Shown here: positions 9,123 through 16,705 of the stretch, in pieces | Layout: each line of letters starts with the position of its first letter | Numbering within the stretch: position 1 is the stretch's first letter | Assembly (NCBI RefSeq): GCF_002943565.1 | Contig: NZ_PJCH01000005.1 | Coordinates: forward strand, 496,001 to 560,000 | Source: Hyphococcus luteus | Lineage (GTDB): Bacteria; Pseudomonadota; Alphaproteobacteria; Caulobacterales; Parvularculaceae | Length of the DNA: 64,000 nt | Reading direction: 5' to 3' | Translations under genes and position numbers: made by a program | The notes under the pieces: model-generated | What the model was told of the DNA's origin: nothing | Databases searched by the model: none | The model's input: the letters and a program-made list of their open reading frames with translations, nothing else

Positions 9123-9724
9123 TAAGGCCGGCGGGATTTCATCGCCGCGGCGAGCGTGCCCTCATCGAGATAGTCGAGCTCGCCGCCAACCGGCACGCCC
9201 TGCGAAAGCCGCGTGACCTTGACGCCGGAGCTTTCAAGATGATCGGTCAGATAATGCGCCGTCGTTTGACCGTCGACCGTGGCGGCGAGCGCCAGGACGA
9301 TTTCCGAAATGCCGCCCTCCTTCCCCCGCGCAATGAGCGAGCCGAGATTGAGATCGTCGGGACCGATCCCGTCGAGGGGCGAGAGCAAACCGCCGAGCAC
9401 ATGATAGCGGCCCTTGTGCGCGCCGGCGCGTTCGAGCGCCCAGAGATCGGCCACATCCTGAACCACGCAAAGCACCGTCTGGTCGCGATCGGAATCGGCG
9501 CAGACGGCGCAGGGGTCGACCGAATCCCAGTTGCCGCAGACCGAGCAGGCCTTCACTTTGTTGGCCGCCTCGTCGAGGGCGTAAGCGAGCGGGCGCATCA
9601 CCGGATCGCGTTTTTTCAGGAGATAAAGCGCGGCGCGCTTGGCCGAACGCGGCCCCAGCCCCGGCATCTTGGCGAGGAGGTCAATCAGGCGCTGTAACTC
9701 GGGACCGATGGTTGCGGCGGGCAT
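9119..9724 (-). CDS. recR: Recombination mediator RecR
   Basis: A 201-residue RecR acting with RecO/RecF to load RecA on gapped DNA. It shows the helix-hairpin-helix region [17 protein letters not shown], the four-Cys zinc module CSVCGN...CAVCAD and the Toprim domain beginning [18 protein letters not shown]. No Shine-Dalgarno sequence precedes its ATG: the bases upstream are the end of an AT-rich gene that stops two bases before it, so translation is probably coupled to that gene. Confidence 0.96.
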   Translation of the reverse strand: MPAATIGPELQRLIDLLAKMPGLGPRSAKRAALYLLKKRDPVMRPLAYALDEAANKVKACSVCGNWDSVDPCAVCADSDRDQTVLCVVQDVADLWALERAGAHKGRYHVLGGLLSPLDGIGPDDLNLGSLIARGKEGGISEIVLALAATVDGQTTAHYLTDHLESSGVKVTRLSQGVPVGGELDYLDEGTLAAAMKSRRPY

Positions 9725-9726
9725 GT

Positions 9727-10284
9727 TTATTGTTTCACAGTGGAAATTTCGTTGATCCGATCTATCAGAGCTGCACTAATTCTCAAAAACATAATCACAA
9801 CAGTCTCATTCAGATTCGGCACTTCTTCATGAACTGCCCTGTTTCTCGCCAATTGGAATTCTCGCACGAGACCATACTCTTCTTCACTCAATATACCTTC
9901 GCGAAAAAGTGATTGCGCCAAAGATGAAAAAGAATACCTCGGACGATGTGTGGTCCCGGCTGGCTTAAGCTTAGTCCGTAAAGCACGCTCTACCATCGCC
10001 CATGCTTCTATTACGACGATGTGAAGCCTGTCAGAGTTATTGCGCAAAAGGTCTTGATATTCTTTTGGCAAATCATCCGGGATATCCAACCCCGCGCTTT
10101 CAGCATCCGATTCTAATACTTCAAGCCTGTCTCTGAAGGTGACTTCCCAATCTTTGTACTTTGCGGATTTTATGAATTCTGGAATTCTCGCTAAATATGG
10201 TCGGCCCCATACGATCAAGCCAACCAATGTTATTGGCCATACAAGCGTCTCTATTATAGCTGCGACAAATTCAAGAAAATTCAT
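9727..10284 (-). CDS. Membrane-anchored HEPN-like protein, AT-rich
   Basis: A 185-residue protein of unknown function. It has one N-terminal membrane segment (about 7-28), a short charged linker, and a helical domain (about 85-180) ending with R147-N-R-A-V-H152, an R-x4-H motif of the kind seen at the active site of HEPN-domain ribonucleases; preceding [11 protein letters not shown] and REFQLARN helices also fit. Its base composition is visibly poorer in G+C than both neighbours. It is placed exactly between ybaB (6-bp gap) and recR (2-bp gap), which are normally adjacent, so it looks like a later insertion that kept the operon intact. The HEPN assignment is by motif only. Confidence 0.6.
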   Translation of the reverse strand: MNFLEFVAAIIETLVWPITLVGLIVWGRPYLARIPEFIKSAKYKDWEVTFRDRLEVLESDAESAGLDIPDDLPKEYQDLLRNNSDRLHIVVIEAWAMVERALRTKLKPAGTTHRPRYSFSSLAQSLFREGILSEEEYGLVREFQLARNRAVHEEVPNLNETVVIMFLRISAALIDRINEISTVKQ

Positions 10285-10290
10285 AAGCCA

Positions 10291-10611
10291 TCAAAACGGC
10301 AGCTTCATGCCCGGCGGGAGGGGCATGCCGGCGGTGAGCTTTTTCATCTGCTCTTCGGTTTCCTTTTCGAGCTTGGCCTTGGCGTCGTTGATCGCCGCGG
10401 CGACGAGGTCCTCTAAAATCTCCGCCTCGTCCTCTTTCATCAAGGAACGCTCGATGGCGACGGCCTTCGCATAGCCCTTGCCGTTCAGGACGACCTTCAC
10501 CATGCCGGCGCCGGCCTCGCCCGTCGCCTCGATGTCGGCGAGCTTTTCCTGCATTTCCTGCATCTTGGCCTGCATCTCGCCGGCCTGTTTCATGATCTCG
10601 TTCAAATCCAT
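10291..10611 (-). CDS. Nucleoid-associated protein YbaB/EbfC
   Basis: A 106-residue YbaB/EbfC family DNA-binding protein, starting MDLNEIMKQAGEMQAKMQEM and containing VVLNGKGYAKAVAIERSLM and DLVAAAINDAKAKLEKE, the usual dimeric tweezer-like fold. Its start codon shares one base with the dnaX stop, as usual for the dnaX-ybaB-recR operon. A role in nucleoid organisation or regulation is known for homologues. Confidence 0.93.
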   Translation of the reverse strand: MDLNEIMKQAGEMQAKMQEMQEKLADIEATGEAGAGMVKVVLNGKGYAKAVAIERSLMKEDEAEILEDLVAAAINDAKAKLEKETEEQMKKLTAGMPLPPGMKLPF

Positions 10612-12425
10612 TACGCTTTTCCTGTTTCCTGTCTTGCAGCCACCGCTTCGGCGACGGCGTCGTCATCGGGATCGACGGGAGCGTCTTCCTCCTCGTCGGG
10701 CTCTGGCGCCGCGGGCGCTTCCGGCTCGCGGATCGCGGTCACTCTGGCGTCGGGGAAGAGCTCCAGCGCCTTCATGACCATGGGGTGCTCCATCACCTCG
10801 CGCTCGCGCGCGCCGCGCACCGTCTCCTCGCCCTCATGCTCCGACGTGACGGACACGATCCACGCCTTGCCGGTCCATTCTTTCAACCGCTGGGTCAGCC
10901 GGTTGGCGAGGTCCGGCGGCGCGTCGTCATGCAGGCGAAGCTCGATCTTGCCTTCCTTGAAGGAGACGAGGTGAACGTAAGACTCAAGCTCGGTCCGAAG
11001 CTTGGCGTCGCGCTTTTCCCCGGCGAGGCGCACCACATCGGCGAAAGCGCGCAGCCAGACTTTGCTGTCCGCCGGGCGCTGCGACAGGGGCGGATGAATG
11101 TCGATGACATTGGACGGCGCGGCTTCGCTCGCGCGCGCAGTGACCGGCTCGCGCGACGGCGCCGATGCTGCTGACTGGGCGGATGCGCCGCTTACGCCCC
11201 GGTCGCCGCTAGTGTTTTTTTTTAAGGCCTTGAGCGCTTCGTCCGGCGTCGGCAGGTCCGCCGCGAAGCACAGGCGAATGAGCGCCATCTCGCCCGCCGC
11301 CGCCGCGTCGGGCGCCATTTGGGTTTCCTGCAACCCCTTCATCAAAAGCGACCAGACGCGGGTCAGCGCGTTCATTTCAAGGTTCGCGGCGAGCGCCTTG
11401 GCGCGCTCCGCATCGGCCTCGCCCGCGGGACCGTGGGATGCGGCTTCCGGCCCCGCCGCCTTGATGCGCGTTAAGAGGTGGGTGAGGTCCAGAAGATCGC
11501 GCAACACCTGCGCCGGTTCGGCGCCGCCGTCATATTGCACGCGGAAATTTGTCAGCGCAGCCTTGGCGTCGCCCTTCATCGCCGCTTCAAGAAGATCCCA
11601 GACGGAGGAGCGGTCGGCGAGGCCCAGCATGTCGCGGATCATGTCGGCCGTGACCGCCTCTCCTCCTTGCGCCGTATGCTGAACGATCGCCTGGTCGAGG
11701 ATGGAGAGCGCGTCGCGCACCGAGCCTTCCGCGGCGCGCGCGATCATCCACAACCCGTCGCGGTCGACCGCGACATTTTCCTTTTGCGCGATGGACGCCA
11801 GATGCTCCGTCAGCACTTCCGGATCGATGCGGCGCAAATCGAAACGCTGACAGCGCGACAGGACCGTCACCGGCAATTTCCTGATTTCCGTCGTCGCGAA
11901 AATGAATTTCACATGGGGCGGCGGCTCTTCGAGCGTTTTCAAAAGCGCGTTGAACGCCGCCGTCGACAGCATGTGAACTTCGTCGATGATGTAGACCTTG
12001 TAGCGCGCTTCGACCGGCGCATATCTGACGCCCTCAATCAGCTCGCGAATGTCGCCGACCCCGGTGCGCGAGGCGGCGTCCATTTCCATCACATCCGGAT
12101 GGCGGCTTTCGGCGATGGCGCGACAATGACGGCCCTCGACCGCCATATCGATCTGCGGACCGTCATCCTCGCCGTTCGGGCCCACATAATTGAGGGCGCG
12201 GGCGAGAATGCGCGCGGTGGTCGTCTTGCCGACGCCGCGCACGCCGGTGAGGATATAGGCGTGGGCGATACGGTTGGCGGCGAAGGCGTTTTTCAGCGTC
12301 TTCACCATGGCCTCATGGCCGATCAGGTCCTCGAAGGTCTGCGGACGGTATTTGCGCGCCAGCACCTGATAGGCGCCGCCGCTCTTTTCCGCGTTGTCTT
12401 CCGTTTCGGCCATCGGTTCCGCCAT
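10611..12425 (-). CDS. dnaX: DNA polymerase III subunits tau/gamma
   Basis: A 604-residue clamp-loader ATPase. Walker A is GVRGVGKTTTARI, Walker B DEVHMLS, and the SRC sensor lies in TVLSRCQRFDLRR. Of the four zinc-binding Cys of the E. coli protein only one (GRHCRAIAE) remains, as in other alphaproteobacterial DnaX. At codons 401-404 the gene has TTA-AAA-AAA-AAC, an A9 run; a -1 shift there gives an immediate stop and a 405-residue gamma-like product ending before the low-complexity linker to the tau-specific C-terminal domains. It heads dnaX-ybaB-recR and lies downstream of the XRE regulator. Confidence 0.96.
   Translation of the reverse strand: MAEPMAETEDNAEKSGGAYQVLARKYRPQTFEDLIGHEAMVKTLKNAFAANRIAHAYILTGVRGVGKTTTARILARALNYVGPNGEDDGPQIDMAVEGRHCRAIAESRHPDVMEMDAASRTGVGDIRELIEGVRYAPVEARYKVYIIDEVHMLSTAAFNALLKTLEEPPPHVKFIFATTEIRKLPVTVLSRCQRFDLRRIDPEVLTEHLASIAQKENVAVDRDGLWMIARAAEGSVRDALSILDQAIVQHTAQGGEAVTADMIRDMLGLADRSSVWDLLEAAMKGDAKAALTNFRVQYDGGAEPAQVLRDLLDLTHLLTRIKAAGPEAASHGPAGEADAERAKALAANLEMNALTRVWSLLMKGLQETQMAPDAAAAGEMALIRLCFAADLPTPDEALKALKKNTSGDRGVSGASAQSAASAPSREPVTARASEAAPSNVIDIHPPLSQRPADSKVWLRAFADVVRLAGEKRDAKLRTELESYVHLVSFKEGKIELRLHDDAPPDLANRLTQRLKEWTGKAWIVSVTSEHEGEETVRGAREREVMEHPMVMKALELFPDARVTAIREPEAPAAPEPDEEEDAPVDPDDDAVAEAVAARQETGKA
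11215..11223 (-). other. A9 slippery tract in dnaX
   Basis: On the coding strand nine A residues follow TT (codons TTA AAA AAA AAC ACT AGC in frame). One extra A in the mRNA, or a -1 ribosomal shift, changes the reading to AAA CAC TAG and terminates at once. In Thermus thermophilus dnaX an A9 run is known to give gamma by transcriptional slippage; E. coli uses a ribosomal -1 shift. Whether it operates here is inference. Confidence 0.7.
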
Positions 12426-12462
12426 ACTTCCCGCTTGAATATGGCGGGGCGGGCCGCGCTTC

Positions 12463-12741
12463 TCAACCGTCTGTTTTCACCGTTTGTTTTTGGCGCTTCA
12501 GAAAGGCGGCGTCTTCATCCGCCCGGTATTGAAAGACCTCGCTAAAGGGAACGCCGAAGGCCGCGGCGATCCGGAACGCCGCCTCGAGCGTGGGGGCGTA
12601 TTTGCCCTTTTCGATGGCGGCGACGGTCTGGCGCGTCATGCCGATGCGCGCGGCGAGATCGCCCTGGCTCATATCGCCATGTTCAGCGCGCAAGACGCGG
12701 ATGCGATTGCTGATCGGCGTTTTCCCCATGGGCGCCCTCAC
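12463..12741 (-). CDS. XRE-family transcriptional regulator
   Basis: A 92-residue helix-turn-helix protein: NRIRVLRAEHGDMSQGDLAAR followed by IGMTRQTVAAIEKGKYAPTL and a short C-terminal helix, the compact Cro/CI type. The start is GTG at 12741, overlapping the upstream membrane-protein stop (GTGA); ATG at 12729 is an alternative. Regulators of this small type are commonly paired with a DUF2178-like membrane protein, as here. A 15-bp perfect palindrome upstream of the two-gene unit is a good candidate operator for autoregulation. Confidence 0.88.
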   Translation of the reverse strand: MRAPMGKTPISNRIRVLRAEHGDMSQGDLAARIGMTRQTVAAIEKGKYAPTLEAAFRIAAAFGVPFSEVFQYRADEDAAFLKRQKQTVKTDG

Positions 12742-13145
12742 GCACCCCGGCGGTAAAGGAAGACCTGATAGAGGGTCTTGACGATTTCCGAGGCGGCGAG
12801 CCCCAGAAACAGGATATTGGCGGTCAGATAGGCGCCCTCAAATAGCGCGACGGCGAGCGCGAACAGCGCCGCGAGCCCGAGAACGAAGCCGCCGAGTTCA
12901 TCGGCCTTCAATTCGATGCGCCGGTCGCGCTCGTCCTCCGCCTCATTGGCCGATTTCGGCGAGAAGATCGCCGCGGCGATATGCGCGGCGACGATAAGCG
13001 CCACGAAAGAGATTATCGTCACGACCATGACGTCTGTAGTCCCGGCGCCGAAGCTGCCCGCCTCGTATAGCGACCAGGCGTAGCCCCCGAAGATCCAGAT
13101 CAGCGCCGCCAACATGATCCAGGCGCTTTTTTCCTTGAAGGTCAT
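12738..13145 (-). CDS. Four-helix membrane protein paired with XRE regulator
   Basis: A 135-residue protein with four predicted membrane segments (about 9-25, 37-62, 84-105, 108-126) and a charged cytoplasmic stretch ANEAEDERDRRIELKADELG between the second and third. The Asp/Glu/Arg-rich ERDRRIE pattern is like that of DUF2178-type proteins that accompany small HTH regulators. The ATG at 13145 has a good ribosome-binding site (GAGAGGGG, six bases away). No enzymatic motif is seen; a sensory or stress-membrane role is guesswork. Confidence 0.7.
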   Translation of the reverse strand: MTFKEKSAWIMLAALIWIFGGYAWSLYEAGSFGAGTTDVMVVTIISFVALIVAAHIAAAIFSPKSANEAEDERDRRIELKADELGGFVLGLAALFALAVALFEGAYLTANILFLGLAASEIVKTLYQVFLYRRGA

Positions 13146-13173
13146 ATGCCCCTCTCTGTGTTGTATACCCTGT

Positions 13174-13188
13174 CGAACATAATGTTCG
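13174..13188. promoter_or_regulatory. Perfect 15-bp palindrome, candidate XRE operator
   Basis: CGAACAT-A-ATGTTCG lies 29 bp upstream of the start of the membrane protein/XRE pair in an AT-rich promoter region. Symmetry, size and position suit a dimeric HTH repressor. It may equally be a hairpin in the leader. Confidence 0.5.
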
Positions 13189-13291
13189 GTATATTTTACA
13201 TTATGTTAAGAAAAGAGATCATACTTCGTTGCGCGCCTCGACGCGCGACGGTCTTGGCGGACCAAAGCAAGGGTCTGAAATTTCAAGGAAA

Positions 13292-13394
13292 AAAGGGTGG
13301 AAGGCTGAAACGACCCGCGCGGAAACTCGTTGTGGCTGCTTCCTTCCGGACCTGACCAGGTTGGCGAGAAGCGCGTCCGCCAGCCTTCCGGGGG
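13292..13394 (-). ncRNA. ffs: SRP RNA (4.5S, small bacterial type)
   Basis: The minus strand contains the universally conserved SRP core ACCTGGTCAGGTCCGGAAGG followed by AAGCAGCC, i.e. the GGAA-type tetraloop helix and asymmetric loop bound by Ffh. The ends pair: GGAAGGCTG at the 5' side with CAGCCTTCC at the 3' side (plus-strand 13381-13389 and 13299-13307). A run of U residues follows. The location upstream of the dnaX gene cluster is common in alphaproteobacteria. End positions are accurate to a few bases. Confidence 0.92.
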
Positions 13395-13500
13395 CGTATA
13401 TCGACGCTCATCTTCGTGATTGCAAGAGGCCGCCTTGTGATGACCGCCTCTGCGCCGCCCATGCTATCGCGAGCGGATGAAATCCGAGGGGGAGGACCCG

Positions 13501-13998
13501 ATGAACAGACTAGTTAAACTTTTCCCGTGGGCCGGCGGGCTCTTCATTTCGGCGATCTTTCTCGATTCGCTGCGCTTCAAATTCACCGGCCATCCGACGC
13601 CGCAGCACATTTTCACGACCTTGCGGGAGTGGTCGGGGATCGCGCTTTTCTATCCGGCGGGGCCGTGGATCATCGGGCTTGGCGAGTTGCTGGCGTCGCT
13701 CCTCCTCATCGGCCTGCCGGTTATTTTCTTTCTGGCGAACCGCAAGCGCCTGATCGCGCCGGCGCAGTTCCTCGGGGCGCTGATCGCCATCGCCATTATG
13801 AGCGGCGCGATCTTCTTTCACCTTTTCACGCCGCTTGGCGTCGAAACGCCGGTGGAATGGAACGGCGATACGCCGACCGCCTTCGCGCCCAATCTTTTTA
13901 TCGCCGCCTGCATCAGCTGGCTTTGCGCGGCGCTTATTCTCATCATTCGTCGCCGCGCGCTCAGCGTTTTCTCAGGCGGCGCCGTTCACAGTGCATAA
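13501..13998 (+). CDS. Small four-helix membrane protein (DoxX-like shape)
   Basis: A 165-residue integral membrane protein with four hydrophobic segments (about 8-22, 45-72, 80-100, 133-150). The order of helices and the short FKFTGHPTPQHIF loop recall DoxX/DUF417-like proteins, but no diagnostic motif is certain. I use ATG 13501 because GGGGGAGG lies just upstream; an ATG at 13477 has no such site. It precedes nudC by about 40 bp and may be co-transcribed. Confidence 0.65.
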   Translation: MNRLVKLFPWAGGLFISAIFLDSLRFKFTGHPTPQHIFTTLREWSGIALFYPAGPWIIGLGELLASLLLIGLPVIFFLANRKRLIAPAQFLGALIAIAIMSGAIFFHLFTPLGVETPVEWNGDTPTAFAPNLFIAACISWLCAALILIIRRRALSVFSGGAVHSA

Positions 13999-14037
13999 AG
14001 CTTGCGCGGGGCTCACGCCCTTGCGACAACAGCCGCC

Positions 14038-14946
14038 ATGAAAGAAGGCGACAATCCGAACTGGTTCGCGAACAGCCCCCTGTCGCGGGTCAATATCGAG
14101 AAGGATCAGCACGCATTCGTCGAAGCGCGCCTCGCCGATCAGACAAGCCTTCTCCTTCCCATGTGGCGCGGCGATCCGCTGATGAAGGACGGCGCGCCCG
14201 CCTTCCTGAACATCGCCGCGCTGTCGGAATTTCCGAAAGACGCGCCCTTGATCCTCCTCGGCCTGATTGGCGAGCGCGCCTATTTCGCCGTCGATATCTC
14301 GTCGACCGCCGACAGCGCAGAGACCGCGCCGTTCACGGAGCTCGGCGGCTATATGCCATTGCGCAATGCGGCCGGCGTTTTATCGCGCGACGATCTTGCT
14401 GTTGTCGGCCAGGCGCGCTGGTTTTTCGAGTGGCGCCGGAAACATCGCTTCTGCGCCAATTGCGGGGCGGAAACCGAGTTCGACCCCGGCGGCGCGAAGG
14501 CTCGTTGCCTCAAATGCGAGGCCGAACATTTCCCGCGCCTTAACCCCGTCTCCATCGTGCTCGCCGTCAATGAAGACGCCTGCCTGCTCGGGCGCGGCCA
14601 TCAGTTCCCGCCGGGCTTTGTCTCGGCGCTCGCCGGTTTCGTCGAAGCAGGCGAAACACCGGAAGAGTGCGCGCGACGCGAACTTTTCGAGGAAGCGGGC
14701 GTGACGATCGACAATGTGCGCTATCTCTTCTCGCAGCCCTGGCCGTTCACCTGTGCCTTGATGATGGGCTTTCACGCCGAGGCGCAAGACCGCGCGCTTA
14801 CGGTGGATACGGACGAATTGGCCGAAGCGGGCTGGTATGACAGGAAAGACGTCGAGGCGGTCTTGAACGGCGAAGAACGCGGCTTCGTTCTGCCCCCGCC
14901 CTTCACCATTGCGCGCCAGCTGATCGAGCGCTGGGTGAAAGACTAG
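14038..14946 (+). CDS. nudC: NAD(H)/NAD-capped RNA pyrophosphatase (NudC)
   Basis: A 302-residue Nudix hydrolase. It has an N-terminal domain, a zinc ribbon with FCANCG and CLKCEAEHFPRLNP, and a complete Nudix box GFVEAGETPEECARRELFEE followed by AG. The SQPWPFTCALMMGF segment after the box is the SQPWPFPxS-type signature of NudC, which hydrolyses NADH and decaps NAD-RNA. ATG 14038 is used; a TTG at 14002 would add 12 residues. It converges on pheA with a gap of three bases. Confidence 0.94.
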   Translation: MKEGDNPNWFANSPLSRVNIEKDQHAFVEARLADQTSLLLPMWRGDPLMKDGAPAFLNIAALSEFPKDAPLILLGLIGERAYFAVDISSTADSAETAPFTELGGYMPLRNAAGVLSRDDLAVVGQARWFFEWRRKHRFCANCGAETEFDPGGAKARCLKCEAEHFPRLNPVSIVLAVNEDACLLGRGHQFPPGFVSALAGFVEAGETPEECARRELFEEAGVTIDNVRYLFSQPWPFTCALMMGFHAEAQDRALTVDTDELAEAGWYDRKDVEAVLNGEERGFVLPPPFTIARQLIERWVKD

Positions 14947-14949
14947 GCG

Positions 14950-15807
14950 CTAGATGTTCCGCTCGCGGCCCTTTTTGTAGACGCCGAGAATTTTCAGCGA
15001 CGACGAAAAGAAACTGAGCTCTTCGAGCGCGAGGCGCATGGGTTCTTCGGAAGGATGGCCTTCCGCGTCGGCGTAGAACATGGTCGCCGAGAAGGACCCG
15101 CCGAGCTGGTAGCTTTCCAGCTTGGTCATGTTGACGCCGTTGGTGGCGAAGCCGCCGAGCGCCTTGTAAAGCGCAGCCGGAATGTTCCGGACTTCGAAAA
15201 TGAAACTCGTCACCACCGGGCCGTCCTCGGGCGAGGCGTCCATCGGCTCGCTCGCCATTTCGAGAAAGCGCGTCGTGTTGTGAGGCGCATCCTCGATGTT
15301 CTTTTTGAGGATCGTCAGACCGTAAAGCTCGGCGGCGCCTTCAGAGGCCACAACCGCCTCCTCCATATGGCCCGACTCGGCGAGACGCCGCGCCGCGCCC
15401 GCCGTATCGCCGGCGGTTTCCGGGCGGATATTGTGGGCATGGAGAAAATCGCGCACTTGCGCCAGGGCGACAGGGTGCGAACGCGCCACCTTGATGTCTT
15501 CGAATTTCGCCCCGGGCTTGGCCATGAGATGGTGCTCAACGGGGAGGAAATATTCGGCGATGATGTGGAGCCCCGCCCGCGGCAGGAGATGGTGAATGTC
15601 GCCCACCCGGCCGGCGAGGGAGTTTTCCACTGGCAGCATGGCCCGCTCCGCCCGGCCTTCGGTCACGGCTTCCACCGCCTCTTCGAAGGCGCCGCAGGGC
15701 AGAGGCTCGAAATCCGGGGCGTAGCGCCGGCAGGCGAGCTCGGAAAAGGCGCCCGGCTCGCCCTGATAGGCGATGCGCTTAGTCTCGGCGGCTTTCTCTT
15801 CCGTCAT
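14950..15807 (-). CDS. pheA: Prephenate dehydratase
   Basis: A 285-residue stand-alone prephenate dehydratase converting prephenate to phenylpyruvate for phenylalanine synthesis. The PDT domain begins RIAYQGEPGAFSELA and holds LPVENSLAGRVGDIHHLL and the catalytic NTTRFL; the C-terminal ACT domain (from SFIFEVRNIPAALYKALGGF) includes MTKLESYQ, the allosteric Phe-binding region. No chorismate mutase part is fused. ATG 15807 is preferred over an upstream ATG at 15855 because the extra 16 residues are basic and unconserved. Confidence 0.95.
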   Translation of the reverse strand: MTEEKAAETKRIAYQGEPGAFSELACRRYAPDFEPLPCGAFEEAVEAVTEGRAERAMLPVENSLAGRVGDIHHLLPRAGLHIIAEYFLPVEHHLMAKPGAKFEDIKVARSHPVALAQVRDFLHAHNIRPETAGDTAGAARRLAESGHMEEAVVASEGAAELYGLTILKKNIEDAPHNTTRFLEMASEPMDASPEDGPVVTSFIFEVRNIPAALYKALGGFATNGVNMTKLESYQLGGSFSATMFYADAEGHPSEEPMRLALEELSFFSSSLKILGVYKKGRERNI

Positions 15808-16043
15808 GGTCGGCTTCCCTGATTTTCCCCCGAAGGGCCGTCGGCGCTTATGCACAATGGGAGACGGGCCGGCAAGCGCCGGAAAAGGCCCCGGCCCCTC
15901 TCGCCGTTTTCCGCCCCCCCGCGCGAAAAGGCCGCGCTGGCCGCGCCGAGGGACCGCATTGCACAGCGCTAAGAAGACCGGTAAGAACCGCGCGACTTTT
16001 CTCGCCGCCCCGATCCGCGGGCCGTAATTGCCGGGATATTCCG

Positions 16044-16676
16044 ATGAAAGATCCGCTTTTTAGCAACAAGGTCGCGGCCGCCGTTTTGACGGCCCTCTTG
16101 CTGATTTTCGGCCTGCCGCAGCTGACCAAGGCGCTGTTCGGCGGCGGCCATCATGGCGGCGGTGAAGAGCTTCACCTCGCTTATGGCGGGGAAGTCGACT
16201 TCGGCGGCGAAGCAGGGCCGGCCGAAGAAGAGCCGGAAGCCGATCTCGGCACGCTTCTCGCCAATGCGAGCGCTTCCAGCGGCGAGCGCCGCGCAGCGCT
16301 GTGCAAGTCCTGCCACACCTTCGAAGAAGGCGGCGCCAACGGCACCGGGCCGAATCTGTGGGGCATTGTGGGCCGCGAAGTCGCGGGGCATGCGGGCTTC
16401 AACTACACCAACGCCCTCAAAGAAGCGGGCGGCGTGTGGACCTATGAACGCCTCGACCATTTCCTGGAGAACTCCCAGAACTATATTCCGGGCACGGCGA
16501 TGGTGCAGCGCTTCGCCAAGCCTGAGCAGCGCGCCGATATTCTCGCTTATCTCGGCACGCTCTCCGATGATCCGGTTCCCTATCCGGAGCCTGCTGCGCC
16601 CGCGGAAGACGAAGCCCCGGCTGAAGAAGACCACGCAGCGCTTGAGAGCGACGGCTCAAAAAAAAACGCTCATTAG
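16044..16676 (+). CDS. Membrane-anchored monohaem cytochrome c
   Basis: A 210-residue class I cytochrome c like CycM/c552. An uncleaved N-terminal anchor (about 9-30) is followed by a Gly/His and acidic linker, then the haem domain with CKSCH at residues 92-96, GTGPNLWGIVGR and the axial-Met region IPGTAM. After the domain comes a Pro/Ala/Glu-rich tail of about 35 residues which reads as a periplasmic linker and runs into an A9 tract just before the stop. The next gene, a di-haem peroxidase, is in the -1 frame and lacks a signal peptide, so this protein may be the N-terminal part of a tri-haem peroxidase. On its own it would carry electrons from the bc1 complex to an oxidase. Confidence 0.88.
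   Translation: MKDPLFSNKVAAAVLTALLLIFGLPQLTKALFGGGHHGGGEELHLAYGGEVDFGGEAGPAEEEPEADLGTLLANASASSGERRAALCKSCHTFEEGGANGTGPNLWGIVGREVAGHAGFNYTNALKEAGGVWTYERLDHFLENSQNYIPGTAMVQRFAKPEQRADILAYLGTLSDDPVPYPEPAAPAEDEAPAEEDHAALESDGSKKNAH
16658..16666 (+). other. A9 tract joining cytochrome c and peroxidase frames
   Basis: Nine A residues sit six codons before the cytochrome stop. Reading one A twice (a -1 shift), or having ten A in DNA or mRNA, carries the cytochrome frame straight into the peroxidase frame with no stop: KKK then RSLDDDLALYFEGVKPVPAS. The fused product would be about 510 residues with three CxxCH motifs, like E. coli YhjA. A sequencing miscount of the homopolymer would give the same picture. 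Confidence 0.65.
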
Positions 16677-16705
16677 ATGACGATCTCGCCCTCTATTTTG
16701 AGGGC

